Origin: Athripsodes cinereus
Lineage: Eukaryota > Arthropoda > Insecta > Trichoptera > Leptoceridae
Length of the DNA: 64,000 nt
Direction: 5' to 3'
NCBI GenBank assembly: GCA_947579605.1
Contig: OX388314.1
Location: 10,971,982 to 11,035,981 of the forward strand
A model generated the notes under the pieces. It saw nothing but the letters and a program-made list of their open reading frames with translations. It was not told the DNA's origin and ran no database searches. Position numbers and translations under genes: made by a program. The stretch's first letter is position 1, and every line of letters begins with the position of its first letter. Below, piece after piece: positions 1-11,748 of the stretch.

Positions 1-414
1 TAGTGCGCAGTACTGTTGATAGCCGTAGTGCCGTAATCGAGTTTTATCTTGCAATTACTGTTTGAAATTGGCGCGCAGTACACCGTTACTCTGATTTTAT
101 GTAATATTGGAAATCCTCCTTACATTCTCAAATTATTTCGGGTATATTATGACAGTATTCAGTATGACGCATTTTCATATCTCTTTCACTAGACTCATTC
201 ATTTTTAAATAAAATGTTTTTGTATTTAAATAATATATTGTAATTACATTAAAACATACTTCTTGGTCAAACGGAAATTAAAACAACTATGTTTATTTAC
301 TTCTTTTAAGGAAAAACAGCGATGTATTATGGACATTGATTATGCATCAAGAAAGACATTTATTTACCTCGGATTGTGTTGGTAATGTAGGTAAGACAAA
401 GTATGCAGTTTTAA
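1..414. other. unannotated AT-rich sequence
   Basis: No gene, RNA or repeat boundary is recognised here. The sequence is AT-rich with short open frames only. Confidence 0.5.
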
Positions 415-556
415 TTTTGAACCAGCCTAGTTGAATTATTCAAATTAATTCAACCCCTGAAAAAAGTAGAAACATTCTCTTCACTCCGAGAATCGAACCC
501 ACGACCTCTTGGTTAAAGACGAATGTGAAGACCGCTAATCAACTTATTTGGATAGC
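415..556 (-). mobile_element. tRNA-derived SINE (family K), minus copy
   Basis: On the minus strand the segment reads like a tRNA-derived SINE head: an A-box-like tagcggtcttc is followed about 30 bases on by a perfect B box, ggttcgattc (plus strand 488-500 region). A second copy with the same extended head (an aataagttga word just upstream of the A box) and the same body continuing into a tgaattRatttgaat-like stretch lies at 18108-18245 on the plus strand. Homology of the two copies outside the tRNA-like part argues for a SINE rather than a tRNA gene; no acceptor-stem pairing was found. The 3' end is not sharply defined. Confidence 0.6.
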
Positions 557-1066
557 TACCAACTAATTAGGGAGTTATGTTAAACATGGTACCTATGGAA
601 TGAAGCATTTGAATTTGAACAGAAATCTGGGTATAATTATGAAGGGTATGATTACAAGTAATTTAAGAAGGAGATCTCACCACTATGTGAGATTAGTAAG
701 TGCTCAAGGAAGAAGAAGGAGAACTCTTTAATGATTCTCTGATGGCGCAAAAAAAGTTTCCGGTGAATAGCTCCCGAAGAAAACTCAGGATAAGAAAATT
801 GCGAAAGAGGTTTTGTTTATCAGTGGAAAAAATGGTGGTGAAATAGTGGGTAGGTAGTGGATACCTCTTTGTAAGTGGGTAGTATAAATAAAATTCATTT
901 CTACTAAAAGAGCCATGTATTCCACATACTGATACCAGGAAAAGTATTCGTAATGACTTAGTAAGAGACGAAACAATAATTTATTGTATACACGTTAATT
1001 AATAAAAAATGTGTATTAATAAAATGTTTAGTGCTTAAATTCCAACCAAGATTGTGAGATAAACAA
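557..1066. other. unannotated AT-rich sequence
   Basis: Nothing recognisable. A 63-codon minus-strand frame at 785-976 has no domain features and is treated as chance. Confidence 0.5.
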
Positions 1067-1551
1067 TATGTATGGTTATGGGTCCTCATTCATTCTTTCC
1101 ACGTGCCCAAACCATCTTAACTTATTTACATTCATCCTTGTTATTACACTAACTTTCATTCCACATTCCTTTCGTATCTCACTGTTACGCACACGATCTC
1201 TCAGACTTTTACCACACATCCTTCAATAAAGTAAATAAGTTAAGATGGTTTGGGCACGTGGAAAGAATGAATGAGGACAGAATGACTAAAAAGATATATT
1301 TGTCTGAGAGGAATGGTGCTCGGAGACGTGGACGTCCGAGGATTAAATGGCAAGATCATTTAAATCAAATCCTACAGGACGGTCACGTGTTGAGCACGTT
1401 GAACAGGAGAGCATGCATGAGGAATTGTATGACAGTGACGGAAGCGAAAGATGTGTGCAAGGATAGAAGGAAGTGGCGCTCGATCCTTTCTGCCTACCCC
1501 GCGAGGGAAGCGGCGTGATGGTATGTATGTATGTATGTATGGTTATGGGTC
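1067..1551 (+). mobile_element. RTE-like LINE (family A), 5'-inverted insertion with TSD
   Basis: This is a 5'-truncated 3' end of a non-LTR retrotransposon whose forward part (about 1231-1533) encodes the C-terminal end of an RTE-type polyprotein (words WQDHL, RGRPRIKW; stop at 1516-1518) and ends in a (TATG)n tail. Its upstream part (about 1083-1224) is the adjoining segment of the same element in reverse orientation. About 47 bases are present in both parts. The whole is bracketed by an 18-bp direct repeat, tatgtatggttatgggtc, at 1067-1084 and 1534-1551, the target-site duplication. This architecture is what twin priming during target-primed reverse transcription produces. The intact equivalent is the copy at 31329-31811. 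Not functional. Confidence 0.85.
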
Positions 1552-1798
1552 GGTCTGTGGCCGCGTGGACTATAATAGCTGTTGCTACCAGACGGAGTGT
1601 AATTGTTATTCATTTTGGTAATTCAATAAACGTTTTGATAACTGCTGTGCTGAATACACTTCTATTTAATGTAATTTTTGTGAGAAGAATTTTTAACGTA
1701 AGATTTACACATCCAACTCTATAAAGTTTGCTTTCGTGTCAGTGTATCCAGTGATTTATATTGTGTAAGTAATTTTCTATTTTAAATTTACTCCTACT
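1552..1798. other. unannotated sequence
   Basis: No feature recognised between the family A insertion and the family B cluster. Confidence 0.5.
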
Positions 1799-2285
1799 AC
1801 AACTACTGCTACTATACCATCACAGCATATCCCACAAGTGGGGTAACCAGCAGACCAGCTGCAGGTAAGAAACATGCAAGCTGTCCTCTTCGTGCCAATA
1901 TAAAATCAAGACATTCAGGATGGGTGGCAATTTTACTCCTAGAGTTTGAGAAAATAGATATGCGATGGTATGCAATAAAAAAAGGTATGCAATAAAAAGA
2001 GGACGGTTTGCATGTTTCTTACATGCAGCTGATCTGCTGGCTACCCCACTTGTGGGATATGCCGTGATGGTATAATAAATATAATAAATAATAAAAAAAG
2101 CGTTGGTATACTTGGCACGGAGAAGACAGCTTGCATTTTAATAAATGTAGCTGGTCTACACACTTGTGGGATATGCCGTGAAGATAAGTAGTAGTAATAG
2201 TAAATGTTTTGCAGGATACTCAAAACTTACAAAAAAGAGTGGGAAACCTATTTTTATTCGAATATTCCACGAGACAGGTTCAGTT
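1799..2285. mobile_element. nested cluster of short retroelement family B
   Basis: Family B is a ~240-270 bp dispersed element found about 16 times in this window. Its 3' end reads ctaccccacttgtgggatat then gccgtgatggtat and a TAG/TA microsatellite. Here 1799-1952 is the 3' half of a minus copy and 2204-2285 looks like the 5' half of the same copy (gagtgggaaacc, ttccacgag). Between them lie two plus-oriented partial copies, 1998-2075 and 2106-2203, both ending in TAA/TAG-rich tails. The simplest reading is that one B copy was split by later B insertions. No protein is encoded. Confidence 0.65.
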
Positions 2286-3337
2286 ACAAAATAAATGCTT
2301 GTTAAATTCAAAAATATGTCTGAATCCTTTAACTCAAGAAGCGGTCAGCTGATGGAGTCATAAACTTTGATTTGGGAGTAAGAATCATTCCGCCGGTGAC
2401 CTACCTTCCCTTCATGAGATTACTATTTTATAAATATATTGTTATATTATATTACAAGATAGGTATTTAAGAAATCTTATCGATGAAAATCCAATATTTT
2501 TTTATATAAAAAAAAAACAATAGAAGTTACTAAAATGAACAGAGCTTTAGAAAAAAAATACACAAACAAATACAATATTCATATGATATTGACACTAGTG
2601 TGTCTACCATTAGTCAAAATAATATTTGATGATGTTTCTCGACGATTTAATTTTTCATTGTCCTTGCATAGTACCCACTTAGAGAAAACACAATATTCAT
2701 TTTGCAAAAATATTTTCAATATTGACACTAATATCAAAAGAGGCTTGCCTGCGAAATGAAAAAAAACTGACAAAAAACTTTATCATTGAAATAAACCGCT
2801 CAAGGACTGTGTCTTTTTAGAATTTGAAACATTTTAATAATTTTGTAAGCAATTGTCAACACCTGTTCATTTTTGGTCAAAACTAAAATATTAATCCCTG
2901 CGGAGTCATCATTTGAAAAAGGTTTGAAACTATTAATTCAAATAACTGCTCGACACTAAAACTTGCAAATTTTAATATATTATATAAAATAAAAACACTT
3001 TCAAATAACGCGCAAGGGTTAGAAATTTTTTTGAAGGACTTTAAAATATATTATGAATGTAAAAATGAATCTTTTATAATTTTATCTTTTTTCAAGTGCC
3101 TAATGATAATGTTCATATATTTTATTTTGATATTCTGGAATGATTTAAATAAATAAATTGAACTCGTTGACAGATGGTTCGTGGTAGAAAAATCACTGAT
3201 ACTCATGATAATGTGATTTTATTTCTAGAAATAAATAATATAAATAATAATAAATAATAATGATGTAGAGTTTTTTATATTAGTTCTCTTGAAAATGTCA
3301 ATCTAACTTGACGAAAGTGCTCGGGTATTTAATCAAT
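2286..3337. other. unannotated AT-rich sequence
   Basis: No coding or RNA feature. Words around 2575-2595 and 2690-2735 (caatattcat, atattgacac) recur about 110 bases apart, a weak degenerate direct repeat. The frames at 2535-2759 and 2579-2773 overlap on opposite strands and show no protein features. Confidence 0.45.
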
Positions 3338-3375
3338 AGTGAAAAGTAAACAGTGTTTTTGTTGATATCAAATTA
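3338..3375 (+). repeat. short dispersed repeat, pairs with 53402-53439
   Basis: About 38 bases, containing gtgaaaagtaaacagtgttt followed by ttgttRatatcaaat, recur almost unchanged near 53402. The same aaacagtgttttt word ends the fold-back element at 22466-22644, so these may be ends of one fold-back family. The flanks are not related. Confidence 0.45.
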
Positions 3376-4539
3376 GTTTAGAAATAAATTGGTTACACTA
3401 ATGCTTTTCAGAGTATTTTATGAAAATACTAAAATATTTAAAAACAGTTTAAATGACGTATGTATAATCTTAAAATCTCTGTAAATGAGTCTGAGTTGAA
3501 AGTATATAAACGTAGTTAGAAAATGTACTCTCTCTTTCTCTCTCTAACTCACACACGCACTTCCCATATTCTTACTTAAGTAACTCTGTAATCAAACTGG
3601 CCTATAATAATCTAATAAAAAATATTTAAGAAAATTTATAGCGTCAGGTGCTAAAATATGCGATGTATAAAACGAAGTTTCCTTTCCCTTTAAAGCATAA
3701 ACGACAGTTAATGAATACAAACAAAACCCACAAAGAAAGTAAATGAATTGCAGATTGTGTAATTGAGTTTTACCACCCTAAAGATGCCAAGCTTATCTAA
3801 GTAGCGGGTACATAATCTATATCACATCCAAGCAAAAGTTTTACAAAAAAGGTTCTGTTTTTCATTAAGTATTCATAAAATGCAATAAGTACATAGAAAC
3901 GTTTTCCTTCTGAGGGTGTTTTATAAAGGTTGACCCTCATCCTTAATGATTACGTGATCTATAATAAAAATGGAAGAGGTCTATGAATAAATAATTTGTT
4001 GGAATTTAAATCCGGAACCAAGAAATAAAATTGTCTCTCCTATTCATTACGACAAACATACGGCTGAAGAAACAAAAGGGTGAATATTATGAGTAATATC
4101 AAGGTCCAGATATTGCATTTATTATATCTGGTGGTTGCATTTTATGATGCGAAATAATACTCATAATATTATTATGTCTATTTTTTGTAACAGCTGTTTA
4201 GTTTTAGAGCCTCCTTATAATAATAAAAGATGTAATAGCTACCAAGTAATCCAGTGCCATAATACAGAACGAGGAAACTTTCGTAATATTGCGAGGTTCA
4301 GAGTAACAAATAGGAAATATGTGTGGTGGGCAAAATATTATAAAGGTAATGAAATTCTATGTTTCCCCAAAGGATGATTATGTACCGCATATTCTATTAT
4401 TGTTTTATACATGACACTTCGTGTATGTAGTTGAATAGTAGTATGGTGCATGCTTAATATTACAAATATTAAATTTACGTATAGGAGAAATATATGCCTA
4501 ACATAATTCACTCGGTATCGGGTGCCTTGCCTCGAGGAA
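3376..4539. other. unannotated AT-rich sequence with a small nested hairpin
   Basis: No gene recognised. Around 4083-4172 two hairpins are nested: an outer aatattatgagta / tactcataatatt pair and an inner ccagatat / atatctgg pair. The structure is small and there is no evidence for its function. An 80-codon plus frame at 4135-4377 crosses it and is not protein-like. Confidence 0.4.
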
Positions 4540-4568
4540 AAAGAAAGAAAGAAAGAAGAAAGAAAGAA
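4540..4568 (+). repeat. (AAAG)n microsatellite
   Basis: Interrupted run of AAAG units seen directly in the sequence. Confidence 0.9.
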
Positions 4569-4590
4569 ATATATGCCTATAATATATTAT

Positions 4591-4622
4591 ACTAGCTTAA
4601 ATACCCGGCGTTGCACGGGAAT
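4591..4622 (-). mobile_element. Helitron-like 3' end, minus strand
   Basis: Read on the minus strand, the segment has a GC-rich hairpin-forming cccgtgcaacgccggg followed about 8 bases later by CTAG and T. A short hairpin before a CTRR end is the hallmark of Helitron 3' termini. The 5' end (TC) cannot be placed; the inverted-repeat element at 4658-5215 may lie inside it or be separate. Confidence 0.5.
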
Positions 4623-4657
4623 ACGGGAAATATATATAAAAAAACAGTAAGTAGGTA

Positions 4658-5215
4658 TATCGTTGCCGTGGAGGTGATCCAAGCCACACTTTTTTGAAAA
4701 ATGGGTTTAGTATGCAGTTTTGTTCAGAAAACCACGGAGAACATAGTGGTGAAGAGAAATAAGTGATTTGATATTCCTAAAGGGCATTTTTGGAAGATTT
4801 TGAAGAGATGTTAAGTGTTTTTACAATCATTTCAAGTATGTTAGAGCATTTCACTAACGCATATAGGAACAAATAGTTCAATTAAATTATAGAAGTGAAA
4901 AGATCTAAGCCGCATAGCGCGTAACTTTCCAACAATTTTTTTACAGGTGGATCTTTCTCAGCCACAGTGGTGAAATAACCCAAGTGATAAATTCGTGTTT
5001 ACTTCTAAAATATATAAATTCTTTAATATTTTGTTATTTATATTAGTGGAATATGTGATCAGGAATATTGTGTAAATTTTTTAGCGAAATCCATGCAAAA
5101 ATAACTTAGTTATTGTAAGATTAGTATTTTCGGATGTAACAGCGTAACTTCAACACCCTTTTTCTCGGAATGTCTGTCTTGTGGGTTGGATCACTTCACA
5201 TCCACGGCAACGATA
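4658..5215. mobile_element. inverted-repeat element, possibly a MITE
   Basis: The left arm (4658-4687: tatcgttgccgtgg, then ggtgatccaagccac) is matched in inverted orientation by the right arm (5181-5215: gtgggttggatcac, then ccacggcaacgata). The right arm carries a few extra bases. There is no transposase frame inside. A TA or ATA duplication is possible at the edges but not decisive in such AT-rich flanks. Confidence 0.55.
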
Positions 5216-5381
5216 AATAAATAAAAAATATTTTATGTAGGCAGCAATAATTTTTGTATCAACTATATACACAGTGTCACATTAAAGTAGAGAACATATA
5301 ATAGAATATAATATGTTAGTGAGACTAACAGTATATAAAATTATAACAATATACCTACATTACATACACATACATACATAC
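5216..5381. other. unannotated sequence
   Basis: AT-rich spacer with no feature. Confidence 0.4.
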
Positions 5382-5668
5382 ATACCATTACGCCGCTTTC
5401 CTCGCGGGGTAGACAGAAAGGATCGAGAGCCACTTCCTTCTATCCTTGCATACATCTTTCGCTTCCGTCACTGTCATACAATTCCTCATGCATGCTCTCC
5501 TGTTCAATGTGCTCAACACGTGACCGTCCTGTAGAATTTGATTTAAATGAGCTTGTCATCTTAACTTATTCACATTCATCCTTGTAATTACACCAACTTT
5601 CATTCCACATTCCTTTTGTATATTACTGTTACGCATACAATCTCTCAGACTTTTACTACACATCCTTT
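5382..5668 (-). mobile_element. RTE-like LINE (family A) 3' end with internal deletion
   Basis: Minus-strand family A fragment. Its 3' tail is the (CATA)n run just left of 5385, next to the conserved end (cgcggggtag on plus). Compared with the copy at 31329-31811, about 95 bases around 5550 are missing, removing the WFGHVER to RGRPRIKW part. The remaining reading frame is broken. The 98-bp satellite array begins about 30 bases after its 5' end. Confidence 0.75.
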
Positions 5669-5698
5669 TCAGCTCATATTTATGTAAATTTTAACAAA

Positions 5699-8600
5699 AT
5701 GGGTATTGAAATCTTGAAGTTTGACATCCCACACGGCCATATTTCAATAAAAAAATGGGAAGTATCTACATGGATAAAGGTACTAAAATCCTCTTCCCAC
5801 TGTAAAATCTTGAAGTTTGACATCCCACACGGCCATATTTCGATAAAAAAATGGGTAGGTACCTACGTGGATAAAAGTACTAAAATCCTTTTCCCACTGT
5901 AAAATCTTGAAGTTTGACATCCCACACGGCCATATTTCAATAAATAAAATGGGTAGGTACCTACGTGGATATAAGTACTAAAATCCTTTTCCCACTGTAA
6001 AATATTGAAACTTGACATCCCACACGGCCATATTTCAATAAAAAAATGGGTAGGTACCTACGTGGATAAAAGTACTGAAAACCTTTTCCCACTGTAAAAT
6101 CTTGAAGTTTGACATCCCACACGGCCATATTTCGATAAAAAAATGGGTAGGTACCTACGTGGATAAAAGTACTAAAATCCTTTTCCCACTGTAAAATCTT
6201 GAAGTTTGACATCCCACACGGCCATATTTCACGGATAAAAGTACTGAAAACCTTTTCCCTCAGTAAAAGCTTGAAGATTGACATCCCACACGGCCATATT
6301 TCAATAAATAAAATAGGTAGGTACCTACGTGGATAAAAGTAGTAAAATCCTCTTCCCACTGTAAAATCTTGAAGTTTGATATCCCACTGGGCCATATTTC
6401 AATAAAAAAATATGTAGGTACCTACGTGGACAAAAGTACTGAAATCCTTTTCCCACTGTAAAATCTTGAAGTTTGACATCCCACACGGCCATATTTCAAT
6501 AAAAAAAATGGGTAGGTACCTACGTGGATAAAAGTACTAAAATCCTTTTCCCAGTGTAAAATCTTGAAGTTTGACATCCCACACGGCCATATTTCAATAA
6601 ATAAAATGGGTAGGTACCTACGTGGATAAAAGTACCGAAATTCTTTTCCCACTGTAAAATCTTGAAGTTTGACATCCCACACGGCCATATTTCAATAATA
6701 AAATGGGTAGGTACCTACGTGGATAAAAGTACCGAAAACCTTTTCCCACTGTAAAATCTTGAAGTTTGACATCCCACACGGCCATATTTCAATAAAAAAA
6801 TGGGCAGGTACCTACGTGGATAAAAGTACTAAAATCCTTTTCCCACTGTAAAATCTTGAAGTTTGACATCCCACACGGCCATATTTCAATAAATAAAATG
6901 GGTAGGTACCTACGTGGATAAAAGTACCGAAATCCTTTTCCCACTGTAAAATCTTGAAGTTTGACATCCCACACGGCCATATTTCAATAAAAAAAATGGG
7001 TAGGTACCTACGTGGATAAAAGTACTAAAATCCTTTTCCCACTGTAAAATCTTGAAGTTTGACATCCCACACAGCCATATTTCAATAAATAAAATGGGTA
7101 GGTACCTACGTGGATAAAAGTACTAAAATCCTTTTCCCACTGTAAAATATTGAAACTTGACATCCCACACGGCCATATTTCAATAAATAAAATGGGTAGG
7201 TACCTACGTGGATAAAAGTACTGAAATCCTTTTCCCACTGTAAAATATTGAAACTTGACATCCCACACGGCCATATTTCAATAAAAAAAAATGGGTAGGT
7301 ACCTACGTGGATAAAAGTACTGAAAACCTTTTCCCACTGTAAAATCTTGAAGTTTGACATCACACACGGCCATATTTCGATAAAAAAATGGGTAGGTACC
7401 TACGTGGATAAAAGTACTAAAATCCTTTTCCCACTGTAAAATCTTGAAGTTTGACATCCCACACGGCCATATTTCACGGATAAAAGTACTGAAAACCTTT
7501 TACCTCAGTAAAAGCTTGAAGATTGACATCCCACACGGCCATATTTCAATAAATAAAATAGGTAGGTGTCTACGTGGATAAAAGTAGTAAAATCCTCTTC
7601 CCACTGTAAAATCTTGAAGTTTGACATCCCACTCGGCCATATTTTAATAAAAAAATATGTAGGTACCTACGTGGACAAAAGTACTGAAATCCTTTTCCCA
7701 CTGTAAAATCATGAAGTTTGACATCCCACACGGCCATATTTCGATAAAAAAATGGGTAGGTACCTACGGGGATAAAAGTACTAAATCCTTTTCCCACTGT
7801 AAAATCTTGAAGTTTGACATCCCACACGGCCATATTTCAATAAATAAAATGGGTAGGTACCTACGTGGATAAAAGTACCGAAATCCTTTTCCCACTGTAA
7901 AATCTTGAAGTTTGACATCCCACACGGCCATATTTCAATAAAAAAAATGGGTAGGTACCTACGTGGATAAAAGTACCGAAATCCTTTTCCCACTGTAAAA
8001 TCTTGAAGTTTGACATCCCACACGGCCATATTTCAATAAATAAAATGGGTAGGTACCTATGTGGATAAAAGTACTGAAATCCTTTTCCCACTGTAAAATC
8101 TTGAAGTTTGACATCCCACACGGCCATATTTCAATAAATAAAATGGGTAGGTACCTACGTGGATAAAAGTACTAAAATCCTTTTCCCACTGTAAAATCTT
8201 GAAGTTTGACATCCCACACAGCCATATTTCAATAAATAAAATGGGTAGGTACCTACGTGGATAAAAGTACCGAAATCCTTTTCCCACTGTAAAATCTTGA
8301 AGTTTGACATCCCACACGGCCATATTTCAATAAAAAAAATGGGTAGGTACCTACGTGGATAAAAGTACTGAAATCCTTTTCCCACTGTAAAATCTTGAAG
8401 TTTGACATCCCACACAGCCATATTTCAATAAATAAAATGGGTAGGTACCTACGTGGATAAAAGTACTAAAATCCTTTTCCCACTGTAAAATATTGAAACT
8501 TGACATCCCACACGGCCATATTTCAATAAATAAAATGGGTAGGTACCTACGTGGATAAAAGTACTGAAATCCTTTTCCCACTGTAAAATATTGAAACTTG

Positions 8601-9521
8601 ACATCCCACACGGCCATATTTCAATAAAAAAAAATGGGTAGGTACCTACGTGGATAAAAGTACTGAAAACCTTTTCCCACTGTAAAATCTTGAAGTTTGA
8701 CATCACACACGGCCATATTTCGATAAAAAAATGGGTAGGTACCAACGTGGATAAAAGTACTAAAATCCTTTTCCCACTGTAAAATCTTGAAGTTTGACAT
8801 CCCACACGGCCATATTTCACGGATAAAAGTACTGAAATCCTTTTCCCACTGTAAAATCATGAAGTTTGACATCCCACACGGCCATATTTCGATAAAAAAA
8901 TGGGTAGGTACCTACGGGGATAAAAGTACTAAATCCTTTTCCCACTGTAAAATCTTGAAGTTTGACATCCCACACGGCCATATTTCAATAAATAAAATGG
9001 GTAGGTACCTACGTGGATAAAAGTACCGAAATCCTTTTCCCACTGTAAAATCTTGAAGTTTGACATCCCACACGGCCATATTTCAATAAAAAAAATGGGT
9101 AGGTACCTACGTGGATAAAAGTACCGAAATCCTTTTCCCACTGTAAAATCTTGAAGTTTGACATTCCACACGGCCATATTTCAATAAATAAAATGGGTAG
9201 GTACCTATGTGGATAAAAGTACTGAAATCCTTTTCCCACTGTAAAATCTTGAAGTTTGACATCCCACACGGCCATATTTCAATAAAAAAAAATGGGTAGG
9301 TACCTACGTGGATAAAAGTACCGAAATCCTTTTCCCACTGTAAAATCTTGAAGTTTGACATCCCACACGGCCATATTTCAATAAATAAAATGGGTAGGTA
9401 CCTATGTGGATAAAAGTACTGAAATCCTTTTCCCACTGTAAAATCTTGAAGTTTGACATCCCACACGGCCATATTTCAATAAAAAAAAATGGGTAGGTAC
9501 CTACGTGGATAAAAGTACTAA
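5699..9521 (+). repeat. 98-bp minisatellite array, about 40 monomers
   Basis: The array is built from a ~98 bp monomer. The most conserved parts are a ttgacatcccacacggccat box and a ggtaggtacctacgtgg box that contains the 12-bp palindrome gtaggtacctac, plus ccttttcccactg. About 40 copies of the ggccatattt word are visible. Monomers fall into variants: ataaaaaaa or ataaataaaa spacers; ctgaaat, ctaaaat or ccgaaat; and a tattgaaacttgac subtype. Shortened monomers lacking the palindrome box occur at about 6228, 7473 and 8817. Variant patterns recur at offsets of about 1245, 1343 and 1148 bases, showing block duplication. Long minus-strand frames across it arise from the lack of stops in the unit and are not genes. 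Confidence 0.95.
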
Positions 9522-11574
9522 AAAAAATATATGTATATATACATAGGTACCTATAAGGAAAACAGTTCTTAAAAAGGAACGAAACAATTAATGTTTCCTG
9601 TATAGGCATTCCCTCCCTGTATTCCCAAAAGAAACCTTGATGAATGAATGTACATTCTTCAATATTCTGAAGTATTATATTTTTAATTGAAATACTTCCA
9701 TCAGATTTTTTTTAAAGACTCATGAAAATATTAGGTCAAAATAAATACTACTCGTTGATTGAGAAAAGTACCTACCTGTGTATTTATTGGAAAACGCATA
9801 CCTACAATATTGTCTATGAATTTCATAATTCCATTTTCACAATTATTTTTCTTTGTTTTTTTTCTCATGTGTCATATTTAGTCTGTCATATGTGGTCTAT
9901 GAAATTGAATGAAAATATGCCGAAATTATGCAATTCTAATTTACACAAATTAGTAGTTTTCATGATGTGCAAGCATGATGTTTTAAAACCAAAATAATCT
10001 CCAAGCTTTAAGATTCAGTTTTGTTGTATTTTTTATCACTTACATTTTGAAATTAATTCAATATGATGAAAATGTTTTATCTACGATTTCGGCAATCAGG
10101 AAGTCAAATTTTCATTCATTACCTCATTAAAATGTTGATATCTTTGTCAATAAATAAGATATTTGAAATATTTTTGGCCTGGGGTCTGTGATTATGTATA
10201 GAGTTTATTATTCAACATGCATTTCCTAAATTAGGGATATGTACGGGCTCAAATATTTGTGCCGATTCCCACAAATACTAAGAAATAATAAAGGTCTACT
10301 ATATTTTTGAAATCTGAGGCTTAAAAGCATTTCAAAATAAGTCAAAATTTTCATCTTTCCACACAAAGCATAAAGGGAACATTAAAATAGAAGAACAATA
10401 CATACCTTCTCCTTTTTTGTAATTAAGATACTTTACAAAGATATAAATCATGTCATGTCACATCGAAAAATATAACCAGAACGTAATCATTGCAAAAAAA
10501 TAATGGATACTCACCTATTTTTTCTTAATTTCCTATTCAACTACTTATTTTATAAAATATCATAGGAAAAGAGAAAGTTTTATTATGTTAATTCATTTAT
10601 TGCATCAAAAATTCATAAAACAACTACTCGATTAACCTTCAAGATTTTCCTGGGAACGAAGAGAAGAGAATACAGTCTTTTCCGTTCAGATTCTTTGCAA
10701 TGATTGTCACTTCTTCCCACGACATTCCTAAAGCTATAATGTCGTTGTCATTAATTTATTATCAATTTAATTTCTAATTTCTTAATCATTAATTTCATCA
10801 TTGAAAAATGAGCATCCAGATCGCAATGCACCGTTTTGTGTTTCTGCAAAAAAATATACTGTTAACTCTTTAGTAATAAAAATGTAAAGCAGGTTTAATA
10901 GATTAGATAGAAAAATTAATTAGATAGAAAACGTAAATTAATTCTCACCTGATGTTAAATTAAATATTGAACGTACTTTTTGACACATCGTTCATTAATC
11001 GCCATTTTGGAATGTTATAATGACACAAATAATTGCCAGACGAATAACATATTATTTTGGCTTTTCAATTAGCACGTGCTTAATATTTTTAAATTGGATT
11101 ATTTACGCAAAAAATATTTTAAATGTGTTTATTTGCACAAAATCAAAAATATTTTAAATGTTTTTATTTGCATGAACTTAAAAAAAGTCTGATTGTGCTT
11201 ATTTTTTAGAAATTAATCATAAATATTTATAGTACTTTTCATAATTAATTTTAATATGGCAATATCTTATGGCACACAATTTTGGCGGTAAAGAACATTT
11301 TCGCACTCTTTCAAACTCACGCAAAAAACGTATTTTTTATCTCATTCACACTTTTTTTTTACACTCTTTTTTGCTGTTTTTCTCGCTTCTTTAAAAGAAA
11401 GTACGGCATTTAGTGGGTTTTTATTTGAAATAGATACCTCATCTTGTAATGGTCAGGTCAATGGAACGCAAATTCCTTGAAATGGGCGAGTATAGCCCGG
11501 TCTTCGTTAGTATGGAAATTCAAAAATCATTTTTATAAGATATAAGGATTATAGGTAGATATATATTTCTCTAA
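9522..11574. other. unannotated AT-rich sequence
   Basis: No gene recognised. At 11107-11178 a ~48-base unit containing atattttaaatgt and tttatttgca is repeated in tandem with differences. The 91-codon frame at 9722-9997 shows no recognisable protein features. Confidence 0.45.
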
Positions 11575-11640
11575 TATAATAGACAATTTGTAAAGCGCCG
11601 TTTACTAATAACATGACCTCACCTCGTATACCGCGTCCAT
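11575..11640 (-). mobile_element. possible LINE 3'-end relic (family G)
   Basis: On the minus strand the words taaacggcgctttacaaatt and a following gtcta resemble stretches at 12208-12262 (minus) and 15985-16050 (plus), and the segment after the stop codon of the LINE relic at 39435-39690. Short and degenerate; the assignment rests on this shared module only. Confidence 0.35.
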
Positions 11641-11748
11641 CACCCTATTGAAACTGAAAAATGTTTGTTTTTTGAAATTTATTCTAGTAAAGTTGATATT
11701 TTCAACCGACGGTACTTGGTGGAAACTCATGTTGAATTAATTAAAATT

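Noticed and set aside
484..542. Genuine tRNA gene
   Set aside because: Only the internal promoter boxes fit. The stems do not close, and the segment has a second copy with a shared non-tRNA body, so a SINE is preferred.
4083..4172. microRNA precursor
   Set aside because: The nested hairpins are short with a poor fit to a precursor duplex, and nothing supports expression.
5699..9521. CRISPR-like array
   Set aside because: Repeat and spacer are not distinguishable; the whole 98-bp unit repeats, and the context is eukaryotic.
5961..9609. Many 60-144 codon minus-strand frames with repeated words like MAVWDVKLQDF and YFYPRRYLP
   Set aside because: They are translations of the 98-bp monomer, which has few stops. 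Because 98 is not a multiple of 3, the frame rotates every unit. This is not a repeat protein.
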